IMG/VR virus record: IMGVR_UViG_3300042556_000244 | Location: 1 to 26,245 of that record | Direction: 5' to 3' (one strand) | DNA: 26,245 bases | Source of the DNA: a virus | In this document: in pieces, positions 1 through 5,644 of the stretch | How positions within the stretch are numbered: position 1 is the stretch's first letter | How the letters are laid out: every line of letters begins with the position of its first letter | Notes under the pieces: model-generated | Seen by the model: only the letters and a program-made list of their open reading frames with translations | What the model was told of the DNA's origin: nothing | Database searches by the model: none | Made by a program: the position numbers and the translations under genes

Positions 1-830
1 CCTTCGACGCATCCCCGGGCATCGCCTACCCCTGGGCACCCCTGACCCAGATGCTCCACGGGATCCGCCCGGGTGAGCTCGTCACGGTCACCGCAGGCAC
101 CGGGGTAGGCAAGAGCCAGTTCTGCCGCGAGCTGGCCTACCACCTCATCAAGAGCGGAACCCCGGTCGGCTACATCGCCCTCGAGGAATCCGTGGCCCGC
201 ACCGCCATCGGCCTGATGAGCCTCGAGGCAAACCGCCGGCTCCACCTCGGGGCCAACAAGCAAGAGCTCAAGGACTCCTTCGACCGGGTCTTCGGGGAGA
301 ACAAGGTCTACCTCTACGACCACTTCGGGTCCACCGAGGGGCAGAACCTCCTCGACCGCATCCGCTACATGGGCAAGGGCCTCAGCTGCAAGGCCGTGTT
401 CCTCGACCACATCTCCATCGCCGTGAGCGGTCTCAACGATGGGCAGGGGGACGAGCGCCGGATGCTCGATGCCTTGGTGACGAAGCTCCGCACCCTGGTC
501 GAGGAGACCCAGATCACCCTGTTCATGGTCTGCCATCTCAAGCGAGTGGACGGCAGGAGCCATGAGGAGGGAGGCGAGGTCAGCCTGAGTCACCTCCGGT
601 CAAGCCAGGGCATCGCGCAACTCTCCGATGCGGTGATCGCGCTTGAGCGGAACCAGCAGGGCGAGAACAAGAACCAGACGAGGGTTCGCGTCCTGAAGTG
701 CCGCTACACGGGAGAGACGGGTTCATGCCTTGCGCTGGAGTACGACAAGGAGACGGGCCGCATGGCCGAGTGCCCGATGTTCGATCCGGCGGAGGACCTG
801 AAAGAAATAGATGCTCATATTCCTTTCTGA
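1..830 (+). CDS. gp4: T7 gp4-like replicative DNA helicase, C-terminal part (partial)
   Basis: This is the RecA-type helicase domain of a T7 gp4-like primase-helicase, which unwinds DNA at the phage fork. The frame is open to the window's left edge, so the first ATG at 51 is internal: in-frame residues ...PWAPLTQ precede it. Visible motifs are Walker A GTGVGKS (nt 96-116), YIALEES (motif 1a), Walker B AVFLDHISIAVSG, MVCHLKR (motif 3), LRSSQGIAQLSDAVIALERN and a C-terminal RVLKCRYTGETG segment. The tail is acidic and ends in phenylalanine (EDLKEIDAHIPF), like T7 gp4, whose terminal Phe contacts the polymerase. Whether the missing N-terminus holds a primase domain cannot be seen. The polymerase gene follows after one small gene. 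Confidence 0.93.
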   Translation, partial: FDASPGIAYPWAPLTQMLHGIRPGELVTVTAGTGVGKSQFCRELAYHLIKSGTPVGYIALEESVARTAIGLMSLEANRRLHLGANKQELKDSFDRVFGENKVYLYDHFGSTEGQNLLDRIRYMGKGLSCKAVFLDHISIAVSGLNDGQGDERRMLDALVTKLRTLVEETQITLFMVCHLKRVDGRSHEEGGEVSLSHLRSSQGIAQLSDAVIALERNQQGENKNQTRVRVLKCRYTGETGSCLALEYDKETGRMAECPMFDPAEDLKEIDAHIPF

Positions 831-861
831 CCATTGGATCGCCAAGGATCGTCAATACATT

Positions 862-877
862 GTCTCTGAATCGAGAC
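862..877. other. Small inverted repeat in the helicase-downstream gap
   Basis: GTCTC (862-866) and GAGAC (873-877) form a perfect 5-bp stem around a 6-nt loop, inside the 68-bp gap between the helicase stop and the next start codon. It is too short and lacks a T-tract, so it is not a convincing intrinsic terminator. It could be an RNA-processing or leader hairpin, or chance. Confidence 0.3.
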
Positions 878-898
878 GGTAGTACGAAAGGATCAAGG

Positions 899-1156
899 AT
901 GATCGCTGACGGCACCCTGTTTCTGGATGGATGCGACGACGCCGTGGTGGGCTGGGCGGTCCGCTGCGGCCAGCCGGTAATCGTCGTCTACGACCACGAC
1001 AAGCTCATCAAGAAGTTCCTGGACGACGGTATGACCGTGGAGGAGGCCCATGAGTGGGTCTCGTTCAACATCGAGGGAGCCTGGGTCGGTAAGGGGACGC
1101 CGGCGGTCATGTACCGGGGAGATGCGGACGAGGCGCGGGAGGCGCTTGGGGAATGA
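899..1156 (+). CDS. Hypothetical 85-aa protein between helicase and polymerase
   Basis: I do not recognise a family. The start is set at ATG 899, after the helicase stop and preceded by AAAGGATCAAGG as a ribosome binding site; the longer open frame from 698 would overlap the helicase by over 130 bp. The protein begins MIADGTLFLDGCDDAVVGWA and continues with VIVVYDHDKLIKKFLDDGMT and EEAHEWVSFNIEGAWVG. It is acidic, with no membrane segment or cysteine cluster. The DGCDDAVVGWA opening and the EEA..WVSFNI segment look like a compact alpha/beta fold. Its stop overlaps the polymerase start by ATGA, so translation is probably coupled with the polymerase. A role in replication is only inferred from position. 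Confidence 0.75.
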   Translation: MIADGTLFLDGCDDAVVGWAVRCGQPVIVVYDHDKLIKKFLDDGMTVEEAHEWVSFNIEGAWVGKGTPAVMYRGDADEAREALGE

Positions 1157-2910
1157 ACCCCGTCATCTTCGACATCGAGACTGACGCCCTCGACGGATAC
1201 ACCCGCATCCACTCCATCGTGGTCCGCGATGCGGTGACCTCGAACATCCTCGCATCGACCTACGAGGCCATCGGGCATGGGGAGTCCCTGCGGATCCTCA
1301 AGTCTGCCCCGGCCATCGTCGGGCACAACGTCATCAACTTCGACCTCCCGGTTCTCCGCAAGCTCCTCGGGTTTGAGCCTTCGTGTCAGGTCATCGACAC
1401 TCTCGTCCTCTCCCGCCTCTGCTACCCGGACATCCGCAACGACGACTACAAGCGCAACGAGTTTCCCAAGGATCTCATCGGGAGCCACTCGCTAAAGGCA
1501 TGGGGTCATCGCCTCGGGCTGCACAAGGACGTCTTCGGGGAGACCGCGGACTGGTCCAGGTGGTCCGAGGAGATGCAGGAGTATTGCGAACAGGACACCG
1601 AGGTCACCCGCAAGCTCTGGCACCACCTGGTTCAGCAGGGAATCTCCGACCGTGCATGGGAACTCGAGCACCGGGTCTCGTCCATCTGCCGTGACATCGA
1701 GGTTGCCGGGTGGACTTTCGACATCTCGGGTGCCGAGCGGCTCACCGCGCAACTCCTGACGAAGCGGCTGGAGCTGAAGGAGAACCTTGTGAAGGTCTTC
1801 CCTCCGAAGAAGGAGGTCCTGAAGACCAAGACCAAGACGATCCCGTTCAACCCCGGGAGCCGCCTCGACATCGCCCGCGGCCTGAACGAGCTCTACGGGT
1901 GGAAGCCGGTGCTGGTGACTCCCTCGGGACAGCCTCGGATCGACGAGGAGATTCTGTCAGAGCTGAAGTACCCGGAGGCGCAGATGCTCACGGAGTACCT
2001 CCTGGTGGTGAAGCGCCTCGGTCAGGTGGCCGAGGGCGAGGAGGCATGGATCAAGCTGACCAAGGGCGGGAAGATCCACGGAAGGATCAACCCGGGCGGG
2101 ACGGTGACGGGACGGGCTTCCCATGCCCGCCCGAACATGGCGCAGGTGCCTGCGGGGCGGAGCCCCTACGGCAAGGAGTGCCGTGGACTGTTCCTACCGA
2201 GGAAGGGGTGGAGGCTGGTGGGAGCAGACGCATCGGGGCTCGAGCTCCGCTGCCTCTCCCACTACCTCCACTCCTACGACGACGGTGCCTACGGCAAGGC
2301 CGTGGTGAGCGGCGACATCCATTGGGAGAACGCCATTGCCTTCGGTCTGGTCCCTTCCGGAACCAAGAGGGACAAGCACGACCCCGGCCATGAGGACCGC
2401 CGCAACCAGAGCAAGACCCTGATCTACGCGATGATTTACGGGGCAGGGGACCTGAAGCTCGGCTCGGTGGTCGGAGGGGCGGCCAAGGACGGCAAGCGCC
2501 TCCGTGCGTCTTTTGAGAAGAAGGTGGCCGCCTACAAGATGCTCAAGGAAGCGGTGGTCTCGGCTTCTCAGCGGGGATACCTGCTCGGCCTCGACGGTCG
2601 CCGGCTCCCCGTGCGTTCGCAGCACTCCGCCCTGAACACCCTGCTCCAGTCTGCGGGAGCGGTGGTGATGAAGGTGGCACTCGTCAGGTTCGTCCAGGAC
2701 ATGGCTTTGGACGGACTCGGGTGGGACAAGGACTACGCAGTCATTGGGTGGATCCATGACGAGTTCCAGATTGAGTGCCGGCCTGAGCTGGCAGAGCGTG
2801 TTGGACACGGTGCGGTCTCAGCAATCGCCGGTGCCGGAGCAGAGCTTGGGTTCCGGTGCCCGCTCGATGGCGAGTTTCGTTCCGGGGCTACATGGGCCGA
2901 GACACATTGA
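1153..2910 (+). CDS. gp5: Family A DNA polymerase with 3'-5' exonuclease, T7 gp5-like
   Basis: Replicative phage DNA polymerase, 585 aa against 704 in T7. The exonuclease residues are present: D7 and E9 in FDIETD, D64 in HNVINFD, and D148 in YCEQDTEVT. Polymerase motif A is DASGLELR (D359), motif B is RRNQSKTLIYAMIYGAG (K421, Y429), and motif C is WIHDE (H535-D536-E537). The C-terminus LDGEFRSGATWAETH aligns with the T7 end (...GPNWAICH), so the 3' end is intact. The region that in T7 holds the roughly 75-aa thioredoxin-binding insertion is only about 20 residues here (FPPKKEV to FNPGSR, residues 216-237). The ATG overlaps the previous stop. A LAGLIDADG-type frame overlaps the last part of this gene. 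Confidence 0.97.
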   Translation: MNPVIFDIETDALDGYTRIHSIVVRDAVTSNILASTYEAIGHGESLRILKSAPAIVGHNVINFDLPVLRKLLGFEPSCQVIDTLVLSRLCYPDIRNDDYKRNEFPKDLIGSHSLKAWGHRLGLHKDVFGETADWSRWSEEMQEYCEQDTEVTRKLWHHLVQQGISDRAWELEHRVSSICRDIEVAGWTFDISGAERLTAQLLTKRLELKENLVKVFPPKKEVLKTKTKTIPFNPGSRLDIARGLNELYGWKPVLVTPSGQPRIDEEILSELKYPEAQMLTEYLLVVKRLGQVAEGEEAWIKLTKGGKIHGRINPGGTVTGRASHARPNMAQVPAGRSPYGKECRGLFLPRKGWRLVGADASGLELRCLSHYLHSYDDGAYGKAVVSGDIHWENAIAFGLVPSGTKRDKHDPGHEDRRNQSKTLIYAMIYGAGDLKLGSVVGGAAKDGKRLRASFEKKVAAYKMLKEAVVSASQRGYLLGLDGRRLPVRSQHSALNTLLQSAGAVVMKVALVRFVQDMALDGLGWDKDYAVIGWIHDEFQIECRPELAERVGHGAVSAIAGAGAELGFRCPLDGEFRSGATWAETH

Positions 2911-3289
2911 GAAGAGCCTCTGGGTTGCATACCTCGCCGGATACCTCGATGGCGAAGGTTGCTTCACGGTTTGGCACGGAAGAACCCCGGCAATCTCGGT
3001 GAGCAACACCTTCCCATATGTCCTCGAGGCTCTCCGCAAAGAATGGGGTGGCTCTATTCGACGGAAAGCGGGCCGGGATCGCAGCCGCACCGCGTGGGAA
3101 TGGCGTGTCTGTGGTGAACGCGCCATTGCTGTCGCTCAGATGGTTTCCCCGTACCTCGTCGAGAAGCGGCTTCAGGCCGACCTCCTTACGCAGGTCCGGG
3201 TGTGGCCGAGTGGATCGAAACAACGGAACGACCTGGTCGCGCGGCTCAGGTCACTCAAGAGAATTGACTACGGAAAGGGTGGGGAATGA
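2867..3289 (+). CDS. LAGLIDADG-type homing endonuclease-like protein, overlapping the polymerase 3' end
   Basis: A likely free-standing site-specific DNA endonuclease. With the start at ATG 2867 it has 140 aa. Residues 19-35 (WVAYLAGYLDGEGCF) are a clear single LAGLIDADG motif with the acidic DGE. The rest follows the usual plan: a VSNT strand, LEALRKEWGGSI helix and loop, TAWEWRVCGERAI, then VSPYLVEKRLQADLL. A single motif implies a homodimer. The start is uncertain: the frame is open back to a TTG at 2744, ATG also occurs at 2756, and none has a good ribosome site, so 2867 is the shortest ATG start that keeps the domain. It overlaps the polymerase by 44 bp in the +1 frame, and its stop overlaps the next start by ATGA. 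Family confidence is higher than start confidence. Nuclease activity is inferred. Confidence 0.8.
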   Translation: MASFVPGLHGPRHIEKSLWVAYLAGYLDGEGCFTVWHGRTPAISVSNTFPYVLEALRKEWGGSIRRKAGRDRSRTAWEWRVCGERAIAVAQMVSPYLVEKRLQADLLTQVRVWPSGSKQRNDLVARLRSLKRIDYGKGGE

Positions 3290-3507
3290 CGGATCTATCT
3301 CTGACGACAACTGCGGAACTCCTCGACGAGCTGAGTCGCCGGGTTGATGCGTTTGTGTTCATCGCCTACCAAGATCGGAGCCAGAAGTCCTACGCACTCA
3401 TTACGGAGTTCAAGGGGAACGCTCTTGAAGTGATTGGGCTTTCCGAAATGCTGAAGGACCGGGTCAAGGAAGTCGTGTCGGATACGCGTGAAGGGGGCGG
3501 AGAATGA
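3286..3507 (+). CDS. Hypothetical 73-aa protein
   Basis: No family recognised. The start ATG overlaps the endonuclease-like gene's stop and its own stop overlaps the exonuclease start, both as ATGA, so it sits in a coupled run. The sequence has an N-terminal helix (TTAELLDELSRRVDAFVFIA), a probable strand-turn section (SQKSYALITEFKGN), and a second helix (LSEMLKDRVKEVVSD). It is acidic and soluble, with no cysteine or membrane segment. The intact coupling on both sides argues that it is a real gene. A link to replication or nucleotide metabolism is only positional. Confidence 0.75.
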   Translation: MTDLSLTTTAELLDELSRRVDAFVFIAYQDRSQKSYALITEFKGNALEVIGLSEMLKDRVKEVVSDTREGGGE

Positions 3508-4241
3508 CCCACATCGTCATTGACGGGGACATCCTCTGTTACACGGCATCGGCTTCGGTCGAGAAGCCAATCCATTGGGGGGACGACTTCTGGACCCTCC
3601 ATGCGGATCTTGCAGAGGCCAAGAGCCGGGTTGACATCGACATTGTGGAGTTTGTTGAACGCCTGAATGGATCGTCGTACACGGTCTGCTTCAGCGACAA
3701 AGCAAACTTCAGGAAGATGGTTTATCCCGAGTACAAGGCCAATCGTAAGGATGTCCGCAAGCCTGTGTGTTTCGCGGCGCTCCGGGAGTACGTCCAAGAG
3801 TGTTGGCCGTGCGCGACGTGGCCCAACCTTGAGGCCGACGACGTGATGGGAATCATGGCGACCACCCCCAAGAAGGACGTCGTGATTGTCTCGGCTGACA
3901 AGGACATGCGGACAATCCCTGGTAAGTGGTTCAACCCGAACAACCCGGATGCGGGTGTTGTCGAGGTAAGCCGAGCGGACGCAGACCGAACCCATTTGAT
4001 GCAGACCCTTACGGGTGACCGCGTTGACGGGTACCCGGGTTGTCCCGGAATCGGTCCCGCTCGAGCCGAAAAGATCGTTGATGGGGGGTGGGATGCGGTT
4101 GTTGACACCTACGCCAAGGCCGGCCTGAATGAGTCGGTCGCGTTGGTGCAGGCCCGCATGGCCTACATCCTGCGGAAGGGCGATTACATCAAGAGTTCAT
4201 CGCGGGTGCGTCTGTGGACCCCGAAAAAGGCAGCAGCATGA
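3504..4241 (+). CDS. gp6: 5'-3' exonuclease (flap nuclease family), T7 gp6-like
   Basis: A 245-aa exonuclease of the FEN/PIN family. The T7 equivalent removes RNA primers and degrades host DNA to nucleotides. Metal-binding acidic residues are visible: D7 and D9 in VIDGDI, E110-D112-D113 in LEADDVMG, D132 and D134 in SADKDM, and D172 and D175 in TGDRVDG. YPEYKANR (74-81) is the conserved helical-arch lysine/arginine segment, and PGCPGIGPARAEKI (178-191) is the helix-hairpin-helix DNA-binding element. It is shorter than T7 gp6 (about 300 aa). The start at 3504 overlaps the previous stop by ATGA, and its own stop overlaps the next start the same way. Confidence 0.95.
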   Translation: MTHIVIDGDILCYTASASVEKPIHWGDDFWTLHADLAEAKSRVDIDIVEFVERLNGSSYTVCFSDKANFRKMVYPEYKANRKDVRKPVCFAALREYVQECWPCATWPNLEADDVMGIMATTPKKDVVIVSADKDMRTIPGKWFNPNNPDAGVVEVSRADADRTHLMQTLTGDRVDGYPGCPGIGPARAEKIVDGGWDAVVDTYAKAGLNESVALVQARMAYILRKGDYIKSSSRVRLWTPKKAAA

Positions 4242-4507
4242 AGAGCGATTCCTGGGTGGAGATTCATCTCCCTTCGTGGGAGACAACCGTTCGTGTTGAG
4301 GGGCATGACCGCGAGCGGGATGGAGACCTTCGATGCAAGTTTGATTTCAACTTCGGCGATTACTACGCCTGCCTGATGATCTCAAAGATGGGCCCAGACG
4401 GAAGTGACCAGCACCTTGCGTCGGTTGACCTACACATCGACCAGCTCAAGATGATCGCCGAGATTGCGTCTCGGGTTGGCCCAGGGATGGGGGGCTCCGA
4501 TGAGTGA
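4238..4507 (+). CDS. Hypothetical 89-aa protein
   Basis: No family recognised. The start is placed at ATG 4238, which overlaps the exonuclease stop as ATGA, the pattern used by its neighbours; an upstream ATG at 4214 lies inside the exonuclease. The protein has a beta-rich first half (SWVEIHLPSWETTVRVEG, then CKFDFNFGDYYACLMIS) and an amphipathic helix (IDQLKMIAEIASRVG), suggesting a small alpha/beta domain. There is no membrane segment. It ends GMGGSDE and overlaps the next small gene by 8 bp. Confidence 0.72.
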   Translation: MKSDSWVEIHLPSWETTVRVEGHDRERDGDLRCKFDFNFGDYYACLMISKMGPDGSDQHLASVDLHIDQLKMIAEIASRVGPGMGGSDE

Positions 4508-4649
4508 TGGGTGCTTTTGCGCGTGGCGTACTGACCCTATTGAGAAGCTGTGTCGCTACTGCCGCCCCTTGCGTGAAGACCTTGATGAGTCACGGCGACT
4601 TGAGGCGGACCTTGAGGCCGATGCTCATCAAGAGGAGGACGGCAAGTGA
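4500..4649 (+). CDS. 49-aa cysteine-containing miniprotein
   Basis: A very small protein beginning MSDGCFCAWRTDPIEKLCRY. It has C-x-C (C5, C7) and then C-x2-C (LCRYC), four cysteines in a spacing that could hold a zinc ion as a minimal zinc ribbon. The second half (REDLDESRRLEADLEADAHQ) is a highly charged helix. The start at 4500 overlaps the previous gene's stop by 8 bp, and the stop overlaps a GTG start for the next gene (GTGA). The in-frame ATG at 4464 is inside the upstream gene and is less likely. Zinc binding is inferred from spacing only. Confidence 0.62.
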   Translation: MSDGCFCAWRTDPIEKLCRYCRPLREDLDESRRLEADLEADAHQEEDGK

Positions 4650-4834
4650 AGGACATTGTGACCCGACTACGCGCTGTCTTTCACAACGAACGCAGCGTGG
4701 AATTGATGAACCGCGAGGCTGCTGACGAGATCGAACGTCTACGCGCCGAGCGCGACGAGGCGAGGCGCAGGCTTGCTGAACGCGCAATGGATGATCTTGC
4801 TCGACTTGATGCAGAAACGAGGTTGATGCCATGA
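4646..4834 (+). CDS. Small coiled-coil hypothetical protein (62 aa, GTG start)
   Basis: The protein opens MKDIVTRLRAVF and continues MNREAADEIERLRAERDEAR, a long charged heptad-like helix; small phage proteins with an AADEIERLRAE core are common but of unknown function. The GTG at 4646 overlaps the previous stop (GTGA), and a GAGGA upstream (4632-4636) could serve as ribosome site. The stop overlaps the next ATG. A scaffold or adaptor role would be a guess. The gene call rests on coupling and on the recurrent phage motif. Confidence 0.68.
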   Translation: MKDIVTRLRAVFHNERSVELMNREAADEIERLRAERDEARRRLAERAMDDLARLDAETRLMP

Positions 4835-5280
4835 GCGGCGAGTGCAACATCTGCGGAGAGTGGGGGTGCGTCGAGTCGGCGCATGAGCACCGCCAGGACG
4901 GCATGACCCTAAAGGATTCGGGTGCCCGTCAGACCTGGGACACGGGGAGCCGTCGGGACACCCGAGACGGTAAGGGGAGGTTCGACCTCCTGCCGTGGGA
5001 GGTCGTCTGGGCCGACGCGAAGTACATCGAGCTGGGCGCGAAGAAGTACGGCGACCGTAACTGGGAGAAGGGCCAGCCGCTCTCCCGTTACCTCGACTCG
5101 GCCTGCCGTCACCTTGCGAAGTACATGGCTGGACACCGAGACGAGCCGCACCTGTTGGCTTGTCGATGGAATCTCGCAGCGTTCATTTGGACGCTTGACC
5201 GGATCAAGGAGGGGCGCCTTCCCGGTTCGTTGGACGATATTGGGGAGACCTCCGGGGCACCTATGGACAACCATGGATGA
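4831..5280 (+). CDS. DUF5664-like protein (phage dATP/dGTP diphosphohydrolase N-terminal family)
   Basis: A 149-aa protein resembling the phage family annotated as the N-terminal domain of dATP/dGTP diphosphohydrolase. Recognisable parts are GSRRDTRDGKGRFDLLPWEV (about residues 39-58), the helix YIELGAKKYGDRNWEKG (65-81), SRYLDSACRHLAKYMAGHRD (85-104), and LLACRWNLAAFIWTLDRIKE (108-127). A short cysteine motif, CNICGEWGC (residues 5-13), precedes it and may bind metal. The usual biological suggestion for the family is nucleotide-pool control. No PurZ-like or other base-modification gene is visible here, so a link to modified DNA is not supported. The start overlaps the previous stop as ATGA. 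Activity is inferred. Confidence 0.75.
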   Translation: MSGECNICGEWGCVESAHEHRQDGMTLKDSGARQTWDTGSRRDTRDGKGRFDLLPWEVVWADAKYIELGAKKYGDRNWEKGQPLSRYLDSACRHLAKYMAGHRDEPHLLACRWNLAAFIWTLDRIKEGRLPGSLDDIGETSGAPMDNHG

Positions 5281-5467
5281 CCTACCGCTGATCCACCCCG
5301 CAATGGTGGACGCATTGAAGAAGAGGTTCCCTGTTCCGGTGCCCAAACTTGACGACTCAGATCGTCAGGTTTGGTTCCGCGTTGGGGCTTGGTCTGTCAT
5401 TCAATTCCTCGAGAAGACATCCAAGGAACAACAGGAGAAGACCCGTGTGCAGCCCGAGCATTCCTAA
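5273..5467 (+). CDS. Hypothetical 64-aa protein
   Basis: No family recognised. The start is ATG 5273, overlapping the end of the DUF5664-like gene by 8 bp; the open frame upstream to 4922 merely shadows that gene. The protein begins MDDLPLIHPAMVDALKKRFP, then PVPKLDDSDRQVWFRVGAWS, then a helical tail VIQFLEKTSKEQQEK. The PLIHPAMVDALKKRFP opening is typical of small conserved podovirus proteins at the junction of replication and head modules, but I know no function. It overlaps the next gene's GTG start by 23 bp. Confidence 0.68.
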   Translation: MDDLPLIHPAMVDALKKRFPVPVPKLDDSDRQVWFRVGAWSVIQFLEKTSKEQQEKTRVQPEHS

Positions 5468-5636
5468 GCCGGTTCCCCCGCCGCCTCCGCCGCCGGCTCC
5501 GGTGAAGATGACTGAGTCGATGACGCCTACGGCGGCGACTCGGTCGAAGCGGCGGAAGGGCGGCTTCGGGCTTGACCTCCTGACGATCCCGATGGGCGAA
5601 GCCGGTGGTACCGGGGCCCAGATCCCGGGCACCTAA
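5445..5636 (+). CDS. Proline-rich gp7.3-like protein before the portal
   Basis: A 63-aa basic protein. GTG 5445 is chosen because AGGAG about 8-13 nt upstream fits and gives an N-terminus MCSPSIPKPV followed by a run of seven prolines; a longer ATG frame from 5349 overlaps the previous gene. The second half (TRSKRRKGGFGLDLLTIP, ending GEAGGTGAQIPGT) has the charged patch and glycine-rich ending seen in T7 gp7.3-type tail-assembly/host-range proteins. In T7, gene 7.3 also lies directly before the portal gene, so position supports the call. Sequence similarity by eye is weak. The cysteine at position 2 has no signal peptide before it, so lipidation is not indicated. Confidence 0.6.
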   Translation: MCSPSIPKPVPPPPPPPAPVKMTESMTPTAATRSKRRKGGFGLDLLTIPMGEAGGTGAQIPGT

Positions 5637-5644
5637 AGAAATCA

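Noticed and set aside
860-888. Sigma-70-like promoter TTGTCT-17 nt-TACGAA before the 85-aa gene
   Set aside because: Only about 4 of 6 and 3 of 6 consensus matches, and the start of transcription would fall at the start codon. Not supportable.
1710-2393. 227-aa plus-strand frame inside the polymerase gene
   Set aside because: Out-of-frame shadow with Gly/Arg/Pro-rich low-complexity text. The polymerase frame here is continuous through its conserved motifs.
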